A stretch of 64,000 nt of DNA, taken from Streptomyces hyderabadensis. GTDB taxonomy: Bacteria > Actinomycetota > Actinomycetes > Streptomycetales > Streptomycetaceae. The translations under genes and the position numbers were made by a program. The DNA is taken from assembly GCF_020404845.1 (NCBI RefSeq), contig NZ_JAIOJZ010000001.1, positions 1-64,000 of the forward strand, in the 5' to 3' direction. The number at the start of each line of letters is the position of its first letter. The stretch's first letter is position 1. The notes below the pieces were generated by a model. That model saw nothing but the letters and a program-made list of their open reading frames with translations, was not told the DNA's origin and ran no database searches. Below are positions 8,987 through 18,050 of the stretch, in pieces.

Positions 8987-9565
8987 CTACAGGACCGGCA
9001 GGATCGCCGGCATGAGGTCCTGGAAGGTGCGGCCGTTGGCCGGGGTGCCGATGGCGGTCATCGCCCAGCCCTGGCCGGAGCGGTTCACCTTGGCCATGAT
9101 CTGGGCCGTGAAGGCCCCGCCGCCGGCCAGCGTGTAGCGGGCCAGCTCCTGGCCGTTGGTCTCGTCGACCAGACGGCAGAAGGCGTTCTGCACTTCCTGG
9201 AAGGTCTGGCCGGTGAAGGAGTTCACCGTGAAGACGATCTGGTCGATGTGGACCGGGACGCGCTGCAGGTCGACGAGGATCGCCTCGTCGTCGCCGCCCT
9301 GGCCGACACCGCCGACGAGGTTGTCCCCGGTGTGGCGCACCGAGCCGTCGTCGCTCACCAGGTGGCGGAAGAAGACGACGTCGACCGGCTGCTTGTCCGC
9401 GAAGAGGACCGCGGAGGCGTCCAGGTCGATCTCCCGGGTGCGCGAACCGAACAGGCCGCGCCGGGGAGCCGCCTGCCAGCCGAGACCCATGCGCACCGAC
9501 GTCAGGCTGCCGCCGTCGCTCTTCTGCAGACTGATGGCCTGACCCTTGGTCATGTTGACGGTCAC
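8987..9565 (-). CDS. TerD family stress protein
   Basis: 192 aa, the normal length of a single TerD domain. The family signature is clear: DASAVLFADKQPVDVVFF near residue 44, then SDDGSVRHTGDNLVGG near 66 with calcium-ligand Asp/Asn residues, GGDDEAILVDLQRVP near 87 and ARYTLAGGG near 140. TerD proteins bind calcium and take part in resistance to tellurite, oxidants and phage through an unsettled mechanism. The start is GTG (VTVNMTKGQ) with GAGAGGGG upstream; the ATG three codons later is the alternative. A damage-type promoter lies about 57 bases upstream, which is unusual for this family. Confidence 0.92.
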   Translation of the reverse strand: MTVNMTKGQAISLQKSDGGSLTSVRMGLGWQAAPRRGLFGSRTREIDLDASAVLFADKQPVDVVFFRHLVSDDGSVRHTGDNLVGGVGQGGDDEAILVDLQRVPVHIDQIVFTVNSFTGQTFQEVQNAFCRLVDETNGQELARYTLAGGGAFTAQIMAKVNRSGQGWAMTAIGTPANGRTFQDLMPAILPVL

Positions 9566-9621
9566 GCGCTGATCCCCTCTCGAACTGTCCCCTGTTGCCG
9601 CGGTGCCCGCGGTTGACCAGA

Positions 9622-9644
9622 ACCCTACGCAGGGGCACTGACAG
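9622..9644 (-). promoter_or_regulatory. PafBC-type DNA-damage promoter of the TerD gene
   Basis: Minus strand CTGTCAGTG, 8 bases, TAGGGT. It differs from the consensus only in the first base. The predicted transcript start is near 9615, with a leader of about 50 bases before the GTG. Confidence 0.7.
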
Positions 9645-9706
9645 TGACCCACCCCGGTCCGTGCTTTGTGTCGGTCTTGCAACACAGCGCGTGCCCGACC
9701 GGGCCG

Positions 9707-11845
9707 TCAGGCCAGGCCCGCCTCCTTCATCTGGCGCAGTTCCTTCTTCATCTCGGAGACCTCGTCGCGCAGCCGGGCCGCGATCTCGAACTGGAGGTCG
9801 GCCGCGGCGGCCCGCATCCGGGTGGTGAGGTCCTCGATCTGCTCGGCCAGCTCCGCCGCGGGACGGTCGGTCACCGCCGTCTCCTTGGCCCGGCCCTTGG
9901 CCGCCTTGGCTCCGCCCGTCGCCTGGCCGCCCAGCGCGGGCACCGGAGCCTTGGCGCCCTTGCCCTCCTTCGCCTGGCGGTAGCCCGAGCCCAGGAGCTG
10001 CTCGGTGTCGACGTCCTCGCGGGCGATCTGCGCCACGATGTCGTTGATCTTCTTGCGGAGCGGCTGCGGGTCGATGCCGTTCGCCTTGTTGAACGCGACC
10101 TGCTTCTCGCGTCGGCGGTTGGTCTCGTCGATGGCCTTCTCCATCGCCGGCGTGATCTTGTCCGCGTACATGTGGACCTGGCCGGAGACGTTGCGCGCCG
10201 CGCGCCCGATGGTCTGGATCAGGGAGGTGCCGGAGCGCAGGAAGCCCTCCTTGTCGGCGTCGAGGATCGCCACCAGGGACACCTCGGGCAGGTCCAGGCC
10301 CTCACGCAGCAGGTTGATGCCGACCAGGACGTCGTACTCGCCGGCGCGCAGCTCGCGCAGCAGCTCGACGCGGCGCAGCGTGTCGACGTCGCTGTGCAGG
10401 TAGCGGACCTGGATGCCGAGTTCCACGAAGTAGTCGGTGAGGTCCTCGGCCATCTTCTTGGTGAGGGTGGTGACCAGGACCCGCTCGTCCTTCTCGGTCC
10501 GCTTGCGGATCTCGTGCACCAGGTCGTCGATCTGGCCTTCGGTGGGCTTGACGACCACCTCCGGGTCGACCAGGCCGGTGGGACGGATGATCTGCTCGAC
10601 GGCGCCGTCCGAGCGGGACAGCTCGTAGGCGCCCGGGGTCGCCGACAGGTAGACCGTCTGACCGATGCGCTCCTGGAACTCCTCCCACTTCAGCGGGCGG
10701 TTGTCCAGCGCGGAGGGCAGCCGGAAGCCGTGGTCGACCAGGGTCCGCTTGCGGGACGCGTCGCCCTCGTACATGGCGCCGATCTGCGGGACGGTGACGT
10801 GCGACTCGTCGATGACGAGCAGGAAGTCGTCCGGGAAGTAGTCCAGCAGGGTGTTCGGCGGAGAGCCGGGCGAGCGGCCGTCGAAGTGCATCGAGTAGTT
10901 CTCCACCCCGGAGCAGGAGCCGATCTGGCGGAGCATCTCGATGTCGTACGTGGTGCGCATGCGCAGCCGCTGGGCCTCCAGGAGCTTGCCCTGCTTCTCC
11001 AGCTCGGTCAGGCGCTCGGCCAGCTCCTTCTCGATGTCGTTGACCGCCCGCTCCAGGCGCTCGGGGCCAGCGACGTAGTGGGAGGCCGGGAAGACGTACA
11101 GCTGCTGGTCGTCGCTGATGATCTCGCCGGTGACCGGGTGGAGCGTGGACAGGGCCTCGATCTCGTCGCCGAACATCTCGATGCGGACGGCCAGCTCCTC
11201 GTAGACCGGGAAGATCTCGATGGTGTCGCCGCGCACCCGGAAGGTACCGCGGGCGAAGGCCATGTCGTTGCGCGTGTACTGGATGTCGACGAAGCGGCGC
11301 AGCAGCTCGTCCCGGTCGTGCTCCTCGCCGACCCGCAGCGGGACCATGCGGTCGACGTACTCCTGCGGGGTGCCGAGGCCGTAGATGCAGGACACGGAGG
11401 CGACCACGACGACGTCACGGCGGGTGAGCAGCGAGTTGGTGGCGGAGTGGCGCAGCCGCTCCACCTCCTCGTTGATCGAGGAGTCCTTCTCGATGTAGGT
11501 GTCCGACTGGGGGACGTAGGCCTCGGGCTGGTAGTAGTCGTAGTACGAGACGAAGTACTCGACGGCGTTGTTGGGCAGCAGCTCGCGGAACTCGTTGGCC
11601 AGCTGGGCGGCCAGGGTCTTGTTCGGCGCCATCACCAGGGTGGGGCGCTGGAGCTTCTCGATCATCCACGCGGTGGTGGCGGACTTGCCGGTGCCGGTCG
11701 CGCCGAGCAGGACGACGTCCTTCTCGCCTGCCTGGACGCGCCGGGCCAGCTCGGCGATGGCCGTCGGCTGGTCGCCGCTCGGCTGGTAGGGGCTGACGAC
11801 CTCGAAGGGCGCCACCGTGCGTTCGATCTGGGAAACGGGCCGCAT
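9707..11845 (-). CDS. uvrB: Excinuclease ABC subunit B
   Basis: 712 aa helicase-like subunit that receives damaged DNA from UvrA and recruits UvrC. Seen: Walker A GATGTGKS at residues 48-55, the beta-hairpin region [12 protein letters not shown] near 97-108, VIDESH near 340, the C-terminal helicase motif QTIGRAARN near 540 and the UVR domain at the C-terminus ([21 protein letters not shown]). A Gly/Ala/Lys-rich linker of about 40 residues separates the helicase core from UVR. The ATG at 11845 gives [23 protein letters not shown] lies 7 bases before it, so the mRNA is probably leaderless. An MHYT gene lies 40 bases upstream on the same strand. Confidence 0.98.
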   Translation of the reverse strand: MRPVSQIERTVAPFEVVSPYQPSGDQPTAIAELARRVQAGEKDVVLLGATGTGKSATTAWMIEKLQRPTLVMAPNKTLAAQLANEFRELLPNNAVEYFVSYYDYYQPEAYVPQSDTYIEKDSSINEEVERLRHSATNSLLTRRDVVVVASVSCIYGLGTPQEYVDRMVPLRVGEEHDRDELLRRFVDIQYTRNDMAFARGTFRVRGDTIEIFPVYEELAVRIEMFGDEIEALSTLHPVTGEIISDDQQLYVFPASHYVAGPERLERAVNDIEKELAERLTELEKQGKLLEAQRLRMRTTYDIEMLRQIGSCSGVENYSMHFDGRSPGSPPNTLLDYFPDDFLLVIDESHVTVPQIGAMYEGDASRKRTLVDHGFRLPSALDNRPLKWEEFQERIGQTVYLSATPGAYELSRSDGAVEQIIRPTGLVDPEVVVKPTEGQIDDLVHEIRKRTEKDERVLVTTLTKKMAEDLTDYFVELGIQVRYLHSDVDTLRRVELLRELRAGEYDVLVGINLLREGLDLPEVSLVAILDADKEGFLRSGTSLIQTIGRAARNVSGQVHMYADKITPAMEKAIDETNRRREKQVAFNKANGIDPQPLRKKINDIVAQIAREDVDTEQLLGSGYRQAKEGKGAKAPVPALGGQATGGAKAAKGRAKETAVTDRPAAELAEQIEDLTTRMRAAAADLQFEIAARLRDEVSEMKKELRQMKEAGLA

Positions 11846-11852
11846 GGGTTCC

Positions 11853-11875
11853 ACCGTACGACCCCGCACTGACAA
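11853..11875 (-). promoter_or_regulatory. PafBC-type DNA-damage promoter of uvrB
   Basis: Minus strand TTGTCAGTG, 8 bases, TACGGT, then 7 bases to the ATG. It is an exact match to the consensus and would give a leaderless transcript. Confidence 0.82.
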
Positions 11876-11885
11876 CGGGTCCCGG

Positions 11886-12764
11886 TCAGCGGTTCTGCGG
11901 GGTGCGGGGGCGCCGGTGGACCAGGGGGCGGCGGGTGCGGCGCACGGGGTGGCGTGCCGTGCGGCGGATCGTGCGCACGCCGTCGGTGTGGGCGGGGATG
12001 CCCGGCTTCCGCTCGACGGGGGCCGCGGCGGGCTTCCCCGTCACCATCAGCGGGTCGAGCACCACGACGGCGCCGGCCAGGAGGAGGAAGGCGAGGGGAC
12101 CGATCAGCATGGGGGCGAGCAGTTCGGCGGGCGATCCGCCGGCGGCGGGCTCGGCCGTGCCGCTGACGTGGACCTCGACTGCGGCCATCCCCGTGTAGTG
12201 CATGCCGGTGACGGCGAGTCCCATGATCAGGGCCGCGCCCACGCTCCACAGGAAGCCCCGGACCTGTCCGGCCGCCCACAGGGCGGCGGTGGCGGCGGCC
12301 ATGGCTATGACGACGGACCCGGCGACGGTGAGGGTGTTGTACGTCAGCTGCCCGTCCAGATGCATCCCGGCCATTCCCAGGTAGTGCATGGACGCGATGC
12401 CCAGGCCGGTGATGGTGCCTCCGGTGAACAGGGCCGTCCCGGTCGCTCCCCGGTAGCCGACGATGAAGATCCCGACCCCCACCATGAGGATGGCGACGGC
12501 CAGGCTGGCGAAGGTCATCAGCCAGTCGTAGCGGATCGGCGTGTGTTCGATCGTGAAGCCCATCATCGCGACGAAGTGCATGGTCCAGATGCCGGAGCCG
12601 ATCGCCGCCGAGCCGAGGGCGAGCCACCCGGGACGCCAGGAACGGGTGACGAGCATGGCCCTGGCGGTGCAGCGCAGACCGAGGGCGCCGCCGAGGCACG
12701 CCATGAGGTAGGCCGCCAGCGGTGTGACGAGTCCGTAGCCGAATCCGTGGACCGTGCCTTGCAT
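11886..12764 (-). CDS. MHYT-domain integral membrane protein
   Basis: 292 aa with seven predicted membrane segments. The MHYT sensor motif recurs three times: WTMHFVAMM near residue 60, [12 protein letters not shown] near 123 and [10 protein letters not shown] near 187. Met, His and Tyr residues near the outer face are thought to bind copper or sense O2, CO or NO. Here the sensor stands alone, with no GGDEF or EAL output domain, and ends in a basic Arg-rich tail of about 50 residues. The ATG has GGAAGGG upstream. It reads towards uvrB with a 40-base gap; because uvrB has its own promoter in that gap, cotranscription is optional. Confidence 0.88.
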   Translation of the reverse strand: MQGTVHGFGYGLVTPLAAYLMACLGGALGLRCTARAMLVTRSWRPGWLALGSAAIGSGIWTMHFVAMMGFTIEHTPIRYDWLMTFASLAVAILMVGVGIFIVGYRGATGTALFTGGTITGLGIASMHYLGMAGMHLDGQLTYNTLTVAGSVVIAMAAATAALWAAGQVRGFLWSVGAALIMGLAVTGMHYTGMAAVEVHVSGTAEPAAGGSPAELLAPMLIGPLAFLLLAGAVVVLDPLMVTGKPAAAPVERKPGIPAHTDGVRTIRRTARHPVRRTRRPLVHRRPRTPQNR

Positions 12765-12997
12765 GTGCGGCTGCCCTTCCGCCTTCTTACGCCCCGGTGA
12801 TGTCCCGGATTCTCCTGATCTGCGCCCCTCCCAGGACCGCGCGGACGATCAGGGTCGAGAGCAGAGAGTATGACTTCCACCGGAATGGTCGAACGATTCT
12901 CCGGCAAAGAATCACGGTCTCACCCCAGTTGTGCCGCCCCCGTGAGCGTAGTTGAGCAACTCCATTCAGCCTGTGGCCACTCCGCACCCCTCTTTTG

Positions 12998-13026
12998 TTG
13001 ACTCTCTGATGTCACAGTGGTGCTGT
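12998..13026 (+). promoter_or_regulatory. Possible promoter of the glycerophosphodiesterase gene
   Basis: TTGACT (12998-13003), 17 bases, TGCTGT (13021-13026). The -35 is good and the -10 poor. I looked for paired PHO-box direct repeats upstream and saw none that were convincing. Confidence 0.35.
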
Positions 13027-13054
13027 CCGTGATCGTTCGACGCGAGGAGTACGC

Positions 13055-13924
13055 ATGCACGTGCGCGCAGTAGCCGTCACGACCACCGCCCTTCTTGGAG
13101 TCGCCCTCACGGCTCCCCTCTCGCACGCCCGGGCCGACCAGGCGGGCGGGGACGGGCCCACGGTCGTCGCCCACCGGGGCGCTTCCGGGTACGCGCCGGA
13201 GAACACGCTGGCCGCCGTCGACCGGGCGGCCGAGCTGGGCATCCGCTGGGTGGAGAACGACGTCCAGCGCACCCGGGACGGCGAACTCGTCGTCCTCCAC
13301 GACGAGAGCCTGGCCCGTACGACCGACGTGGAGGAGGTCTTCCCGGACCGGTCGCCCTGGAAGGTGAAGGACTTCACGGCCGCCGAGATCGCGCGGCTGG
13401 ACGCGGGCAGCTGGTTCGGGTCCGAGTACGCGGGCGCGCGGGTGCCGACGCTGGAGCAGTACGTGGAGCGGGTGGAGCGCAACCACCAGAAGCTGCTGCT
13501 GGAGCTGAAGAGCCCCGGGCTGTACCCGGGCATCGAGCGGCAGACGCTCAAGGTCCTCGCCAACGAGGGCTGGCTGGACCGGCGGCACGTGGCCGGGCGG
13601 CTGGTCGTGCAGAGCTTCGACGCCGACAGCATCCGGACGGTCCACGACCTCAAGCCCGCCGTCAAGACCGGGTTCCTCGGCACCCCGGCGGTCTCGGAGC
13701 TGCCGGCGTACGCGGAGTTCGCCGACCAGATCAACCCGTCGTACGGCTCGCTCTCCATGAGCTACGTGTCCGCGGTCCACGCGTTCACCGGGCCGCACGG
13801 CAGGCCGCTGGAGGTCCTGACCTGGACGGTGGACGACGCGGACACCGCGCGCCGGGTGGCCGGGTACGAGGTCGACGGCATCATCACCAACAAACCCGAC
13901 GTGGTGCGGGACGCCGTGGACTGA
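13055..13924 (+). CDS. glpQ2: Secreted glycerophosphodiester phosphodiesterase
   Basis: 289 aa. A Sec-type signal peptide covers residues 1-27, ending in SHARA. The mature protein is a GDPD TIM barrel: VAHRGASGYAPENT near residue 37 (catalytic HRG and the metal-binding Glu), WVENDVQRTRDGELVVLHD near 64 (second metal ligands and the second His), and LLELKSP near 146. It hydrolyses glycerophosphodiesters outside the cell to glycerol-3-phosphate and an alcohol, for phosphate and carbon salvage. In S. coelicolor the gene at this position is, as I recall, the PhoP-controlled glpQ2. The ATG has GAGGAG 8 bases upstream. Confidence 0.93.
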   Translation: MHVRAVAVTTTALLGVALTAPLSHARADQAGGDGPTVVAHRGASGYAPENTLAAVDRAAELGIRWVENDVQRTRDGELVVLHDESLARTTDVEEVFPDRSPWKVKDFTAAEIARLDAGSWFGSEYAGARVPTLEQYVERVERNHQKLLLELKSPGLYPGIERQTLKVLANEGWLDRRHVAGRLVVQSFDADSIRTVHDLKPAVKTGFLGTPAVSELPAYAEFADQINPSYGSLSMSYVSAVHAFTGPHGRPLEVLTWTVDDADTARRVAGYEVDGIITNKPDVVRDAVD

Positions 13925-13930
13925 CCGGCG

Positions 13931-13953
13931 TTGTCAGTGGCGGGCCGTACCGT
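13931..13953 (+). promoter_or_regulatory. PafBC-type DNA-damage promoter of ogt
   Basis: TTGTCAGTG, 8 bases, TACCGT, then 6 bases to the ATG of ogt. It begins 7 bases after the preceding stop codon and predicts a leaderless mRNA. Confidence 0.82.
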
Positions 13954-13959
13954 GGGCGC

Positions 13960-14514
13960 ATGGACAGCCCTGGGCAGTACGAACAGCAGGTCGTGTGGAC
14001 CGTCGTCGGGACCGGCATCGGTCCGCTGCTGCTGGCCGCCACCCGCGAGGGTCTGGTCAACGTCGTGTTCCACGCGACCGGCGCCACCCGCGACCGGGCG
14101 CTCGAACGGCTCGCGGCCCGGCTGGGCACGGAGCCCGTCGAGGCGCCCGGCTCCCCGCTGCTGGCCGAGGCGATACGCCAGGTGGAGGCCTACTTCGCGG
14201 GCCACAGGCGCGACTTCGACGTGCCGTTGGACTGGTCGCTGATCTCGGGCTTCAACCGGCAGGTGCTGCGCGAGCTGGCGTCCGGCGTCCGCTACGGCCA
14301 GGTCGTCGGCTACGGCGACCTGGCCCGCCGGGTGGGGCAGCCGGGCGCCGCCCAGGCGGTGGGCATGGCCATGGGGGCCAATCCGCTGCCGGTCGTCGTG
14401 CCGTGCCACCGGGTCGTGGAGAGCGACGGCGGCATCGGCGGGTTCGGCGGCGGCGTGGGCACCAAGCGGCGGCTGCTCGCGCTGGAGGGTGTGCTGCCCG
14501 AGCCGTTGTTCTGA
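13960..14514 (+). CDS. ogt: Methylated-DNA-[protein]-cysteine S-methyltransferase
   Basis: 184 aa suicide repair enzyme that moves the methyl group of O6-methylguanine onto its own cysteine. The active site is PVVVPCHRVV near residue 145, preceded by the helix-turn-helix region YGQVVGYGDLARRVGQPGAAQAVGMAMGANP (shown here only by its key residues Y, R and N; region 108-138). The length fits Ogt and not the longer Ada. The ATG lies 6 bases after the -10 of a damage-type promoter. It is a stand-alone gene between the phosphodiesterase and the convergent VOC gene. Confidence 0.96.
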   Translation: MDSPGQYEQQVVWTVVGTGIGPLLLAATREGLVNVVFHATGATRDRALERLAARLGTEPVEAPGSPLLAEAIRQVEAYFAGHRRDFDVPLDWSLISGFNRQVLRELASGVRYGQVVGYGDLARRVGQPGAAQAVGMAMGANPLPVVVPCHRVVESDGGIGGFGGGVGTKRRLLALEGVLPEPLF

Positions 14515-14551
14515 CCGGCGGCACCGGCCGGGCGGGCGTCGCCCGTGGTGG

Positions 14552-14980
14552 TCACTCGTAGTGCCGGGCCTCGATGATGTTGCCGTCCGGGTCGCCGAAG
14601 TAGAAGCTCCGCCTCGCCATGCCGCGGGCGCCGTAGGAGTCGTGGGAGAGGTCCGAGACGGGGATGGACTGCTCCTGCAGGCGTGCGCGCAGGGCGTCGA
14701 AGTCGTCCGGGGGCAGGGACACGCAGATGTGGTTGACGGGGTGCCCGGCACTGGCGTCGGCGCCGGGGAGCATGCGCATGCGGTCCGCCATGGTGTGCGG
14801 TGCGAGGTCGAGGATGGTCTCGTCGTTGAGACGTACGGAGGGGAAGCTCACGGTCCCGGCGGCGTACTCGGTGACGCGCAGGGGTTCGAAGCCCAGGTTC
14901 TTCTCGTAGAAGCCGGCCGCGGCGACCGGGTCGCGCACCCAGAGGACGACGTGGTCGAGACGTGTGGTGTTGTCCGTCAT
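14552..14980 (-). CDS. VOC-fold (glyoxalase/bleomycin-resistance-like) protein
   Basis: 142 aa. One vicinal-oxygen-chelate domain with paired beta-alpha-beta-beta-beta units: RLDHVVLWVRDPVAAAGFYE at the start supplies a metal-type His, NHICVSLPPDDFDALRARL near residue 75 begins the second half, and FYFGDPDGNIIEARHYE at the C-terminus carries the final Glu. Family members include glyoxalase I, extradiol dioxygenases and antibiotic-binding proteins, so the substrate cannot be named. The ATG gives MTDNTTRLDHVV; the frame is open 12 codons further upstream without support. It converges with ogt and diverges from psuG. Confidence 0.85.
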   Translation of the reverse strand: MTDNTTRLDHVVLWVRDPVAAAGFYEKNLGFEPLRVTEYAAGTVSFPSVRLNDETILDLAPHTMADRMRMLPGADASAGHPVNHICVSLPPDDFDALRARLQEQSIPVSDLSHDSYGARGMARRSFYFGDPDGNIIEARHYE

Positions 14981-15129
14981 GGCTCCCAGGCTCGTGGCCG
15001 GTCCCGGCGGCCGCAAGGGGTGCCTTCCGGCAGGTGTCTTCCGGCCCCGGCGGGGTTTGGCGCGGTCCCCCGCCCGCCAGGGATGAGGGAGACCGTAGCC
15101 GAGTCAGACCTTCGACAGGAGGCGGACAC

Positions 15130-16038
15130 GTGACGCTGGTGGTGTCGGAAGAGGTACGGGAGGCGTTGGAGGCCCGCCGTCCCGTGGTGGCGCTGGAGTC
15201 CACGATCATCGCGCACGGCTTGCCGCGCCCGCGCAACCTGCTCGTGGCGCGGGAGCTGGAGGAGGCGGTGCGGCGGGAGGGCGCCATACCCGCGACGATC
15301 GCCGTGCTCGACGGACGGCCGCACGTCGGCCTGGACAAGGAGCAGCTGGAGCGGGTCGCCAACGAGGACGGCATCCGCAAGCTGGGGCACCGGGACCTGC
15401 CGCTCGCGGTGGCCTCCGGCGCGAGCGGGGCGACCACCGTGTCGGCTACCGCCCTGCTGGCGGCGCTGGCGGGCGTCCGGGTGTTCGCGACCGGAGGGCT
15501 GGGCGGCGTCCACCGGGAGTGGACGGTGACGCAGGACGAGTCGGCCGACCTGGGCCTGCTGGCCCGCACCCGGATCACGGTGGTCTGCGCGGGCGTGAAG
15601 TCCATCCTGGACGTCCCCGCGACCCTGCAACGGCTGGAGACGCTGGGGGTCGCGGTCGCCGGGTACGGGACGGACCGCTTCCCCGGCTTCTACCTGTCCG
15701 ACTCGGGACATCCGGTGGACTGGCGGCTGGACGACCCGGAGCAGGTGGCGGCGGTCATGCGGGCGCAGGACGCGCTGGACGGCCCGCGGTCCGCGCTCGT
15801 GGTCGCCAACCCCGTGCCCGAGCAGGAGCAGCTCGATCCGGTGCTCCACGCGCGCGTGCTCGCCGAGGCGCTGCGGGCCTGTGAGACGGAGGGGATCACG
15901 GGCCAGGCCGTCACGCCGTTCCTCCTGGAACGCCTGGTACGGCTCACCGACGGCGCCTCGATGAGCGCCAACCTGGCGGCCGTGCGGGGGAACGTGCGGC
16001 TGGCGGCCCGCATCGCCGCGGCCTGGACCGGGGCGTGA
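15130..16038 (+). CDS. psuG: Pseudouridine-5'-phosphate glycosidase
   Basis: 302 aa. It breaks the C-C bond of pseudouridine 5'-phosphate to give uracil and ribose 5-phosphate, for RNA nucleoside salvage. Family landmarks: VALESTIIAHGLPRPRN near residue 19, PATIAVLDGRPHVGL near 53, a conserved Lys-bearing KLGHRDLPLAVA near 84, FATGGLGGVHR near 122 and VCAGVKSILDVPATLQRLET near 153. The start is GTG with AGGAGG six bases upstream. Its stop overlaps the next gene by four bases (GTGA), forming a two-gene operon with the kinase that makes its substrate. Confidence 0.95.
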   Translation: MTLVVSEEVREALEARRPVVALESTIIAHGLPRPRNLLVARELEEAVRREGAIPATIAVLDGRPHVGLDKEQLERVANEDGIRKLGHRDLPLAVASGASGATTVSATALLAALAGVRVFATGGLGGVHREWTVTQDESADLGLLARTRITVVCAGVKSILDVPATLQRLETLGVAVAGYGTDRFPGFYLSDSGHPVDWRLDDPEQVAAVMRAQDALDGPRSALVVANPVPEQEQLDPVLHARVLAEALRACETEGITGQAVTPFLLERLVRLTDGASMSANLAAVRGNVRLAARIAAAWTGA

Positions 16039-16979
16039 CCGGGACGGGCGGTACGCCGGGCGGCGCGCTGCTGGTCGTCGGGGACGTGGTCACGGACGTC
16101 GTCGCCCGGCACCGGGGACCGCTGGCGCCCGGTACCGACACCGCCGCCTCGGTGCGGCGGCTGCCCGGCGGGGCGGGTGCCAACGTGGCCTGCTGGGCGG
16201 CGCACACCGGGTGCGGGGACGTGCGGCTGCTGGGCCGGGTGGGCACCGACGCGTCCGCGTGGCACGCACGGGAGCTGGCGGCGTGCGGGGTGCGGCCGCT
16301 CCTCGTGGTCGACGCGGCGGCGCCGACGGGGACGGTGATCTGCCTGGTCGACACCGCCGACGCGGCCGAGCGGACGTTCCTCACGGACAGCGGGGCGTCG
16401 CTGCGGATCGGGCCGGACGACTGGTCGGACACGCTGCTCGACGGCGTGGGCCGACTGCACCTCTCGGGCTATCTGGTGTTCTCGGAGCCGAGCCGCGCCC
16501 TGGTGTCGGTCGCCCTGTCGGCGGCCCGCGCGCGAGGAGTGCCGGTCAGCCTGGACCCGGCGTCGGCCGGGTTCCTCACCGCGCTGGGCGTCGACCGTTT
16601 CCTCGGTCTCGTCGAGGGCGTGGACGTGCTGCTGCCCAGTCGTGACGAGGCGTGTCTGCTCACCGGCCTGCCCGACCCGGCGGACGCGGCCGCGAAGCTC
16701 AGCCGGCATGTTCCGCTGGTGATCGTCAAGCAGGGGGCGGAAGGGGCCCTGGTGGCCCGGTCCGGTGCCGTGAGCGCACGGGTCGCCGCGGTCCCGGCGT
16801 CGCCTCGGGACAGCACGGGGGCCGGTGACGCCTTCACCGGCGCGTTCCTCGCCGCGCTGCTCACGGGCGCGGAGGCGAGGGATGCGGCGGCCGCCGGATG
16901 CCGGGCGGGCGCGCGGGCGGTCGAGCGGGTGGGCGGGAGACCGCCCCGGGCTGCCTGTCGGCGGCCGGCCGACGGGTAG
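16035..16979 (+). CDS. psuK: PfkB-family sugar kinase, probable pseudouridine kinase
   Basis: 314 aa ribokinase-like protein. PGGAGANVACWAA near residue 43 is the N-terminal PfkB signature, and DSTGAGDAFTGAFLAALL near 258 is the C-terminal signature with the catalytic Asp and anion hole. The four-base overlap with psuG makes pseudouridine the likely substrate, giving pseudouridine 5'-phosphate for the glycosidase. The start is the GTG within the psuG stop. The C-terminal 20 residues are low-complexity Arg/Pro-rich. Confidence 0.9.
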   Translation: MTGTGGTPGGALLVVGDVVTDVVARHRGPLAPGTDTAASVRRLPGGAGANVACWAAHTGCGDVRLLGRVGTDASAWHARELAACGVRPLLVVDAAAPTGTVICLVDTADAAERTFLTDSGASLRIGPDDWSDTLLDGVGRLHLSGYLVFSEPSRALVSVALSAARARGVPVSLDPASAGFLTALGVDRFLGLVEGVDVLLPSRDEACLLTGLPDPADAAAKLSRHVPLVIVKQGAEGALVARSGAVSARVAAVPASPRDSTGAGDAFTGAFLAALLTGAEARDAAAAGCRAGARAVERVGGRPPRAACRRPADG

Positions 16980-17009
16980 CGGTCCGGGGGTCACCCCTTT
17001 GGAGGGAGA

Positions 17010-17804
17010 TCACCCCTTGCGCCCCCACGCCGAGACCATCGGCGCGGTCGCCAGGTCCATGCCGCCGGACGCGACGTTCGCGAGGTGGCGGTCGATGTCG
17101 TCGTGGGTGGCGACCCCGGCGGCGACCAGCTGGTCGCGGATCTGTCGTACCGTCGCGGACTCCAGGGCGGCGCACGCGGGCGAGGTGACCGGGAAGTAGG
17201 CGTCGGCCTCCACTCGGCGCAGCCCGGCCTCCCGGAGCAGCCGGGGCAGCCGTCGGCCGTAGGAGAGGTCGGCGCCGCGCTGGGCCAGCAGTTGGCGGAA
17301 GCCGTGCCGGAGCCGGTTCGCCAGCTGCTGCTCGGGGCCGTGCTCGTCGGGGCAGAGCAGGGGCTGGAGCGCCGGGTCGGCGTCCTCGACCAGGAGGCGG
17401 CCACCGGGGCGCAAGGCCTGGATCATCGACCGCAACGCCCGGTCCCGGTCGGGGACATGGACCAGGACGAGCCGTGCGTGCACCAGGTCGAAGCCCTCCC
17501 CCGGCGGCTCCTCCGCGCCCACGTCGTGCACCCGCACCTCGACCGGCGGCCGGCCGGCCGGGGCGACCCGTGCGGTGTCGATGTCCGTCGCGAGGACCTT
17601 GCCGGTCGGTCCGACCCGCTTGGCCAGCCAGGACACCACGGAGGTGCCTCCGGCCCCGACCTCCCAGCAGCGCCAGCCGGGACCGACACCGAGTGCGCCG
17701 AGGTGCCGGAACGTCGTGGGGTCGAAGAGCGTGGCGAAGGCGTCGAAGCGCTCCGCCGCCTCGGACCGGGCGTTGTCGAGGAGGTATCCGTCGGTTCGCG
17801 TCAT
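17010..17804 (-). CDS. Class I SAM-dependent methyltransferase
   Basis: 264 aa. Rossmann motif I is CWEVGAGGTSVVSWLAKRVG near residue 45, followed by the acidic ATDID at the end of strand 2. VHDVGAEEPPGEGFDLVHARLVLVHVPDR near 88-116 spans motif II/III, and LRPGGRLLVEDADP near 128 follows. It resembles the general methyltransferases of the Streptomyces UbiE/SmtA type; the substrate is unknown. The ATG gives MTRTDGYLLDNARSEAAERFD, which fits the family N-terminus. The frame is open far upstream but overlaps corA and is not coding there. It diverges from corA across a 246-base gap. Confidence 0.87.
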   Translation of the reverse strand: MTRTDGYLLDNARSEAAERFDAFATLFDPTTFRHLGALGVGPGWRCWEVGAGGTSVVSWLAKRVGPTGKVLATDIDTARVAPAGRPPVEVRVHDVGAEEPPGEGFDLVHARLVLVHVPDRDRALRSMIQALRPGGRLLVEDADPALQPLLCPDEHGPEQQLANRLRHGFRQLLAQRGADLSYGRRLPRLLREAGLRRVEADAYFPVTSPACAALESATVRQIRDQLVAAGVATHDDIDRHLANVASGGMDLATAPMVSAWGRKG

Positions 17805-17921
17805 GCCCCGATCATCCCAGTCGTCCCGCTTGTCCGAAGGGGACGACGCTCCGGCACGAGGGCCTCCTCCGGGGCCCGGTGCGGTCGGGACGGGGACGTG
17901 TGCGAGACCCCGAGCGATCCG

Positions 17922-17962
17922 TCCACAGGCGGGAACCAAGCGGAATCTCCGCTTTCCACAGG
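17922..17962. promoter_or_regulatory. Palindrome flanked by direct repeats upstream of corA
   Basis: AAGCGGA-ATC-TCCGCTT (17938-17954) is a perfect 7-3-7 inverted repeat. TCCACAGG occurs on either side (17922-17929 and 17955-17962), the second copy directly abutting the palindrome. It lies in the divergent gap between the methyltransferase and corA and looks like an operator. Confidence 0.4.
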
Positions 17963-18050
17963 CTCGTTCGCCGTGCCCGCCGACCTGGCAAACTGGCCTG
18001 CCAAGGCGCGGGAAGCACGGCGCGAGGGGACCCACGCGAGGAGATTCGGG

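Noticed and set aside
6806..9616. A 936-codon plus-strand frame opposite both TerD genes
   Set aside because: It covers two well-supported genes and their promoters and reads as Arg/Gly/Asp-rich noise.
9644..11872. A 742-codon plus-strand frame opposite uvrB
   Set aside because: It is the mirror frame of uvrB with no family features.
12940..13054. PHO box upstream of the glycerophosphodiesterase gene
   Set aside because: No pair of 11-base direct repeats with conserved GTTCA was convincing, so Pho control is left as background knowledge.
17922..17962. DnaA-box-like TCCACAGG copies near corA
   Set aside because: Only two copies, neither matching the full TTGTCCACA box, and no replication genes nearby.
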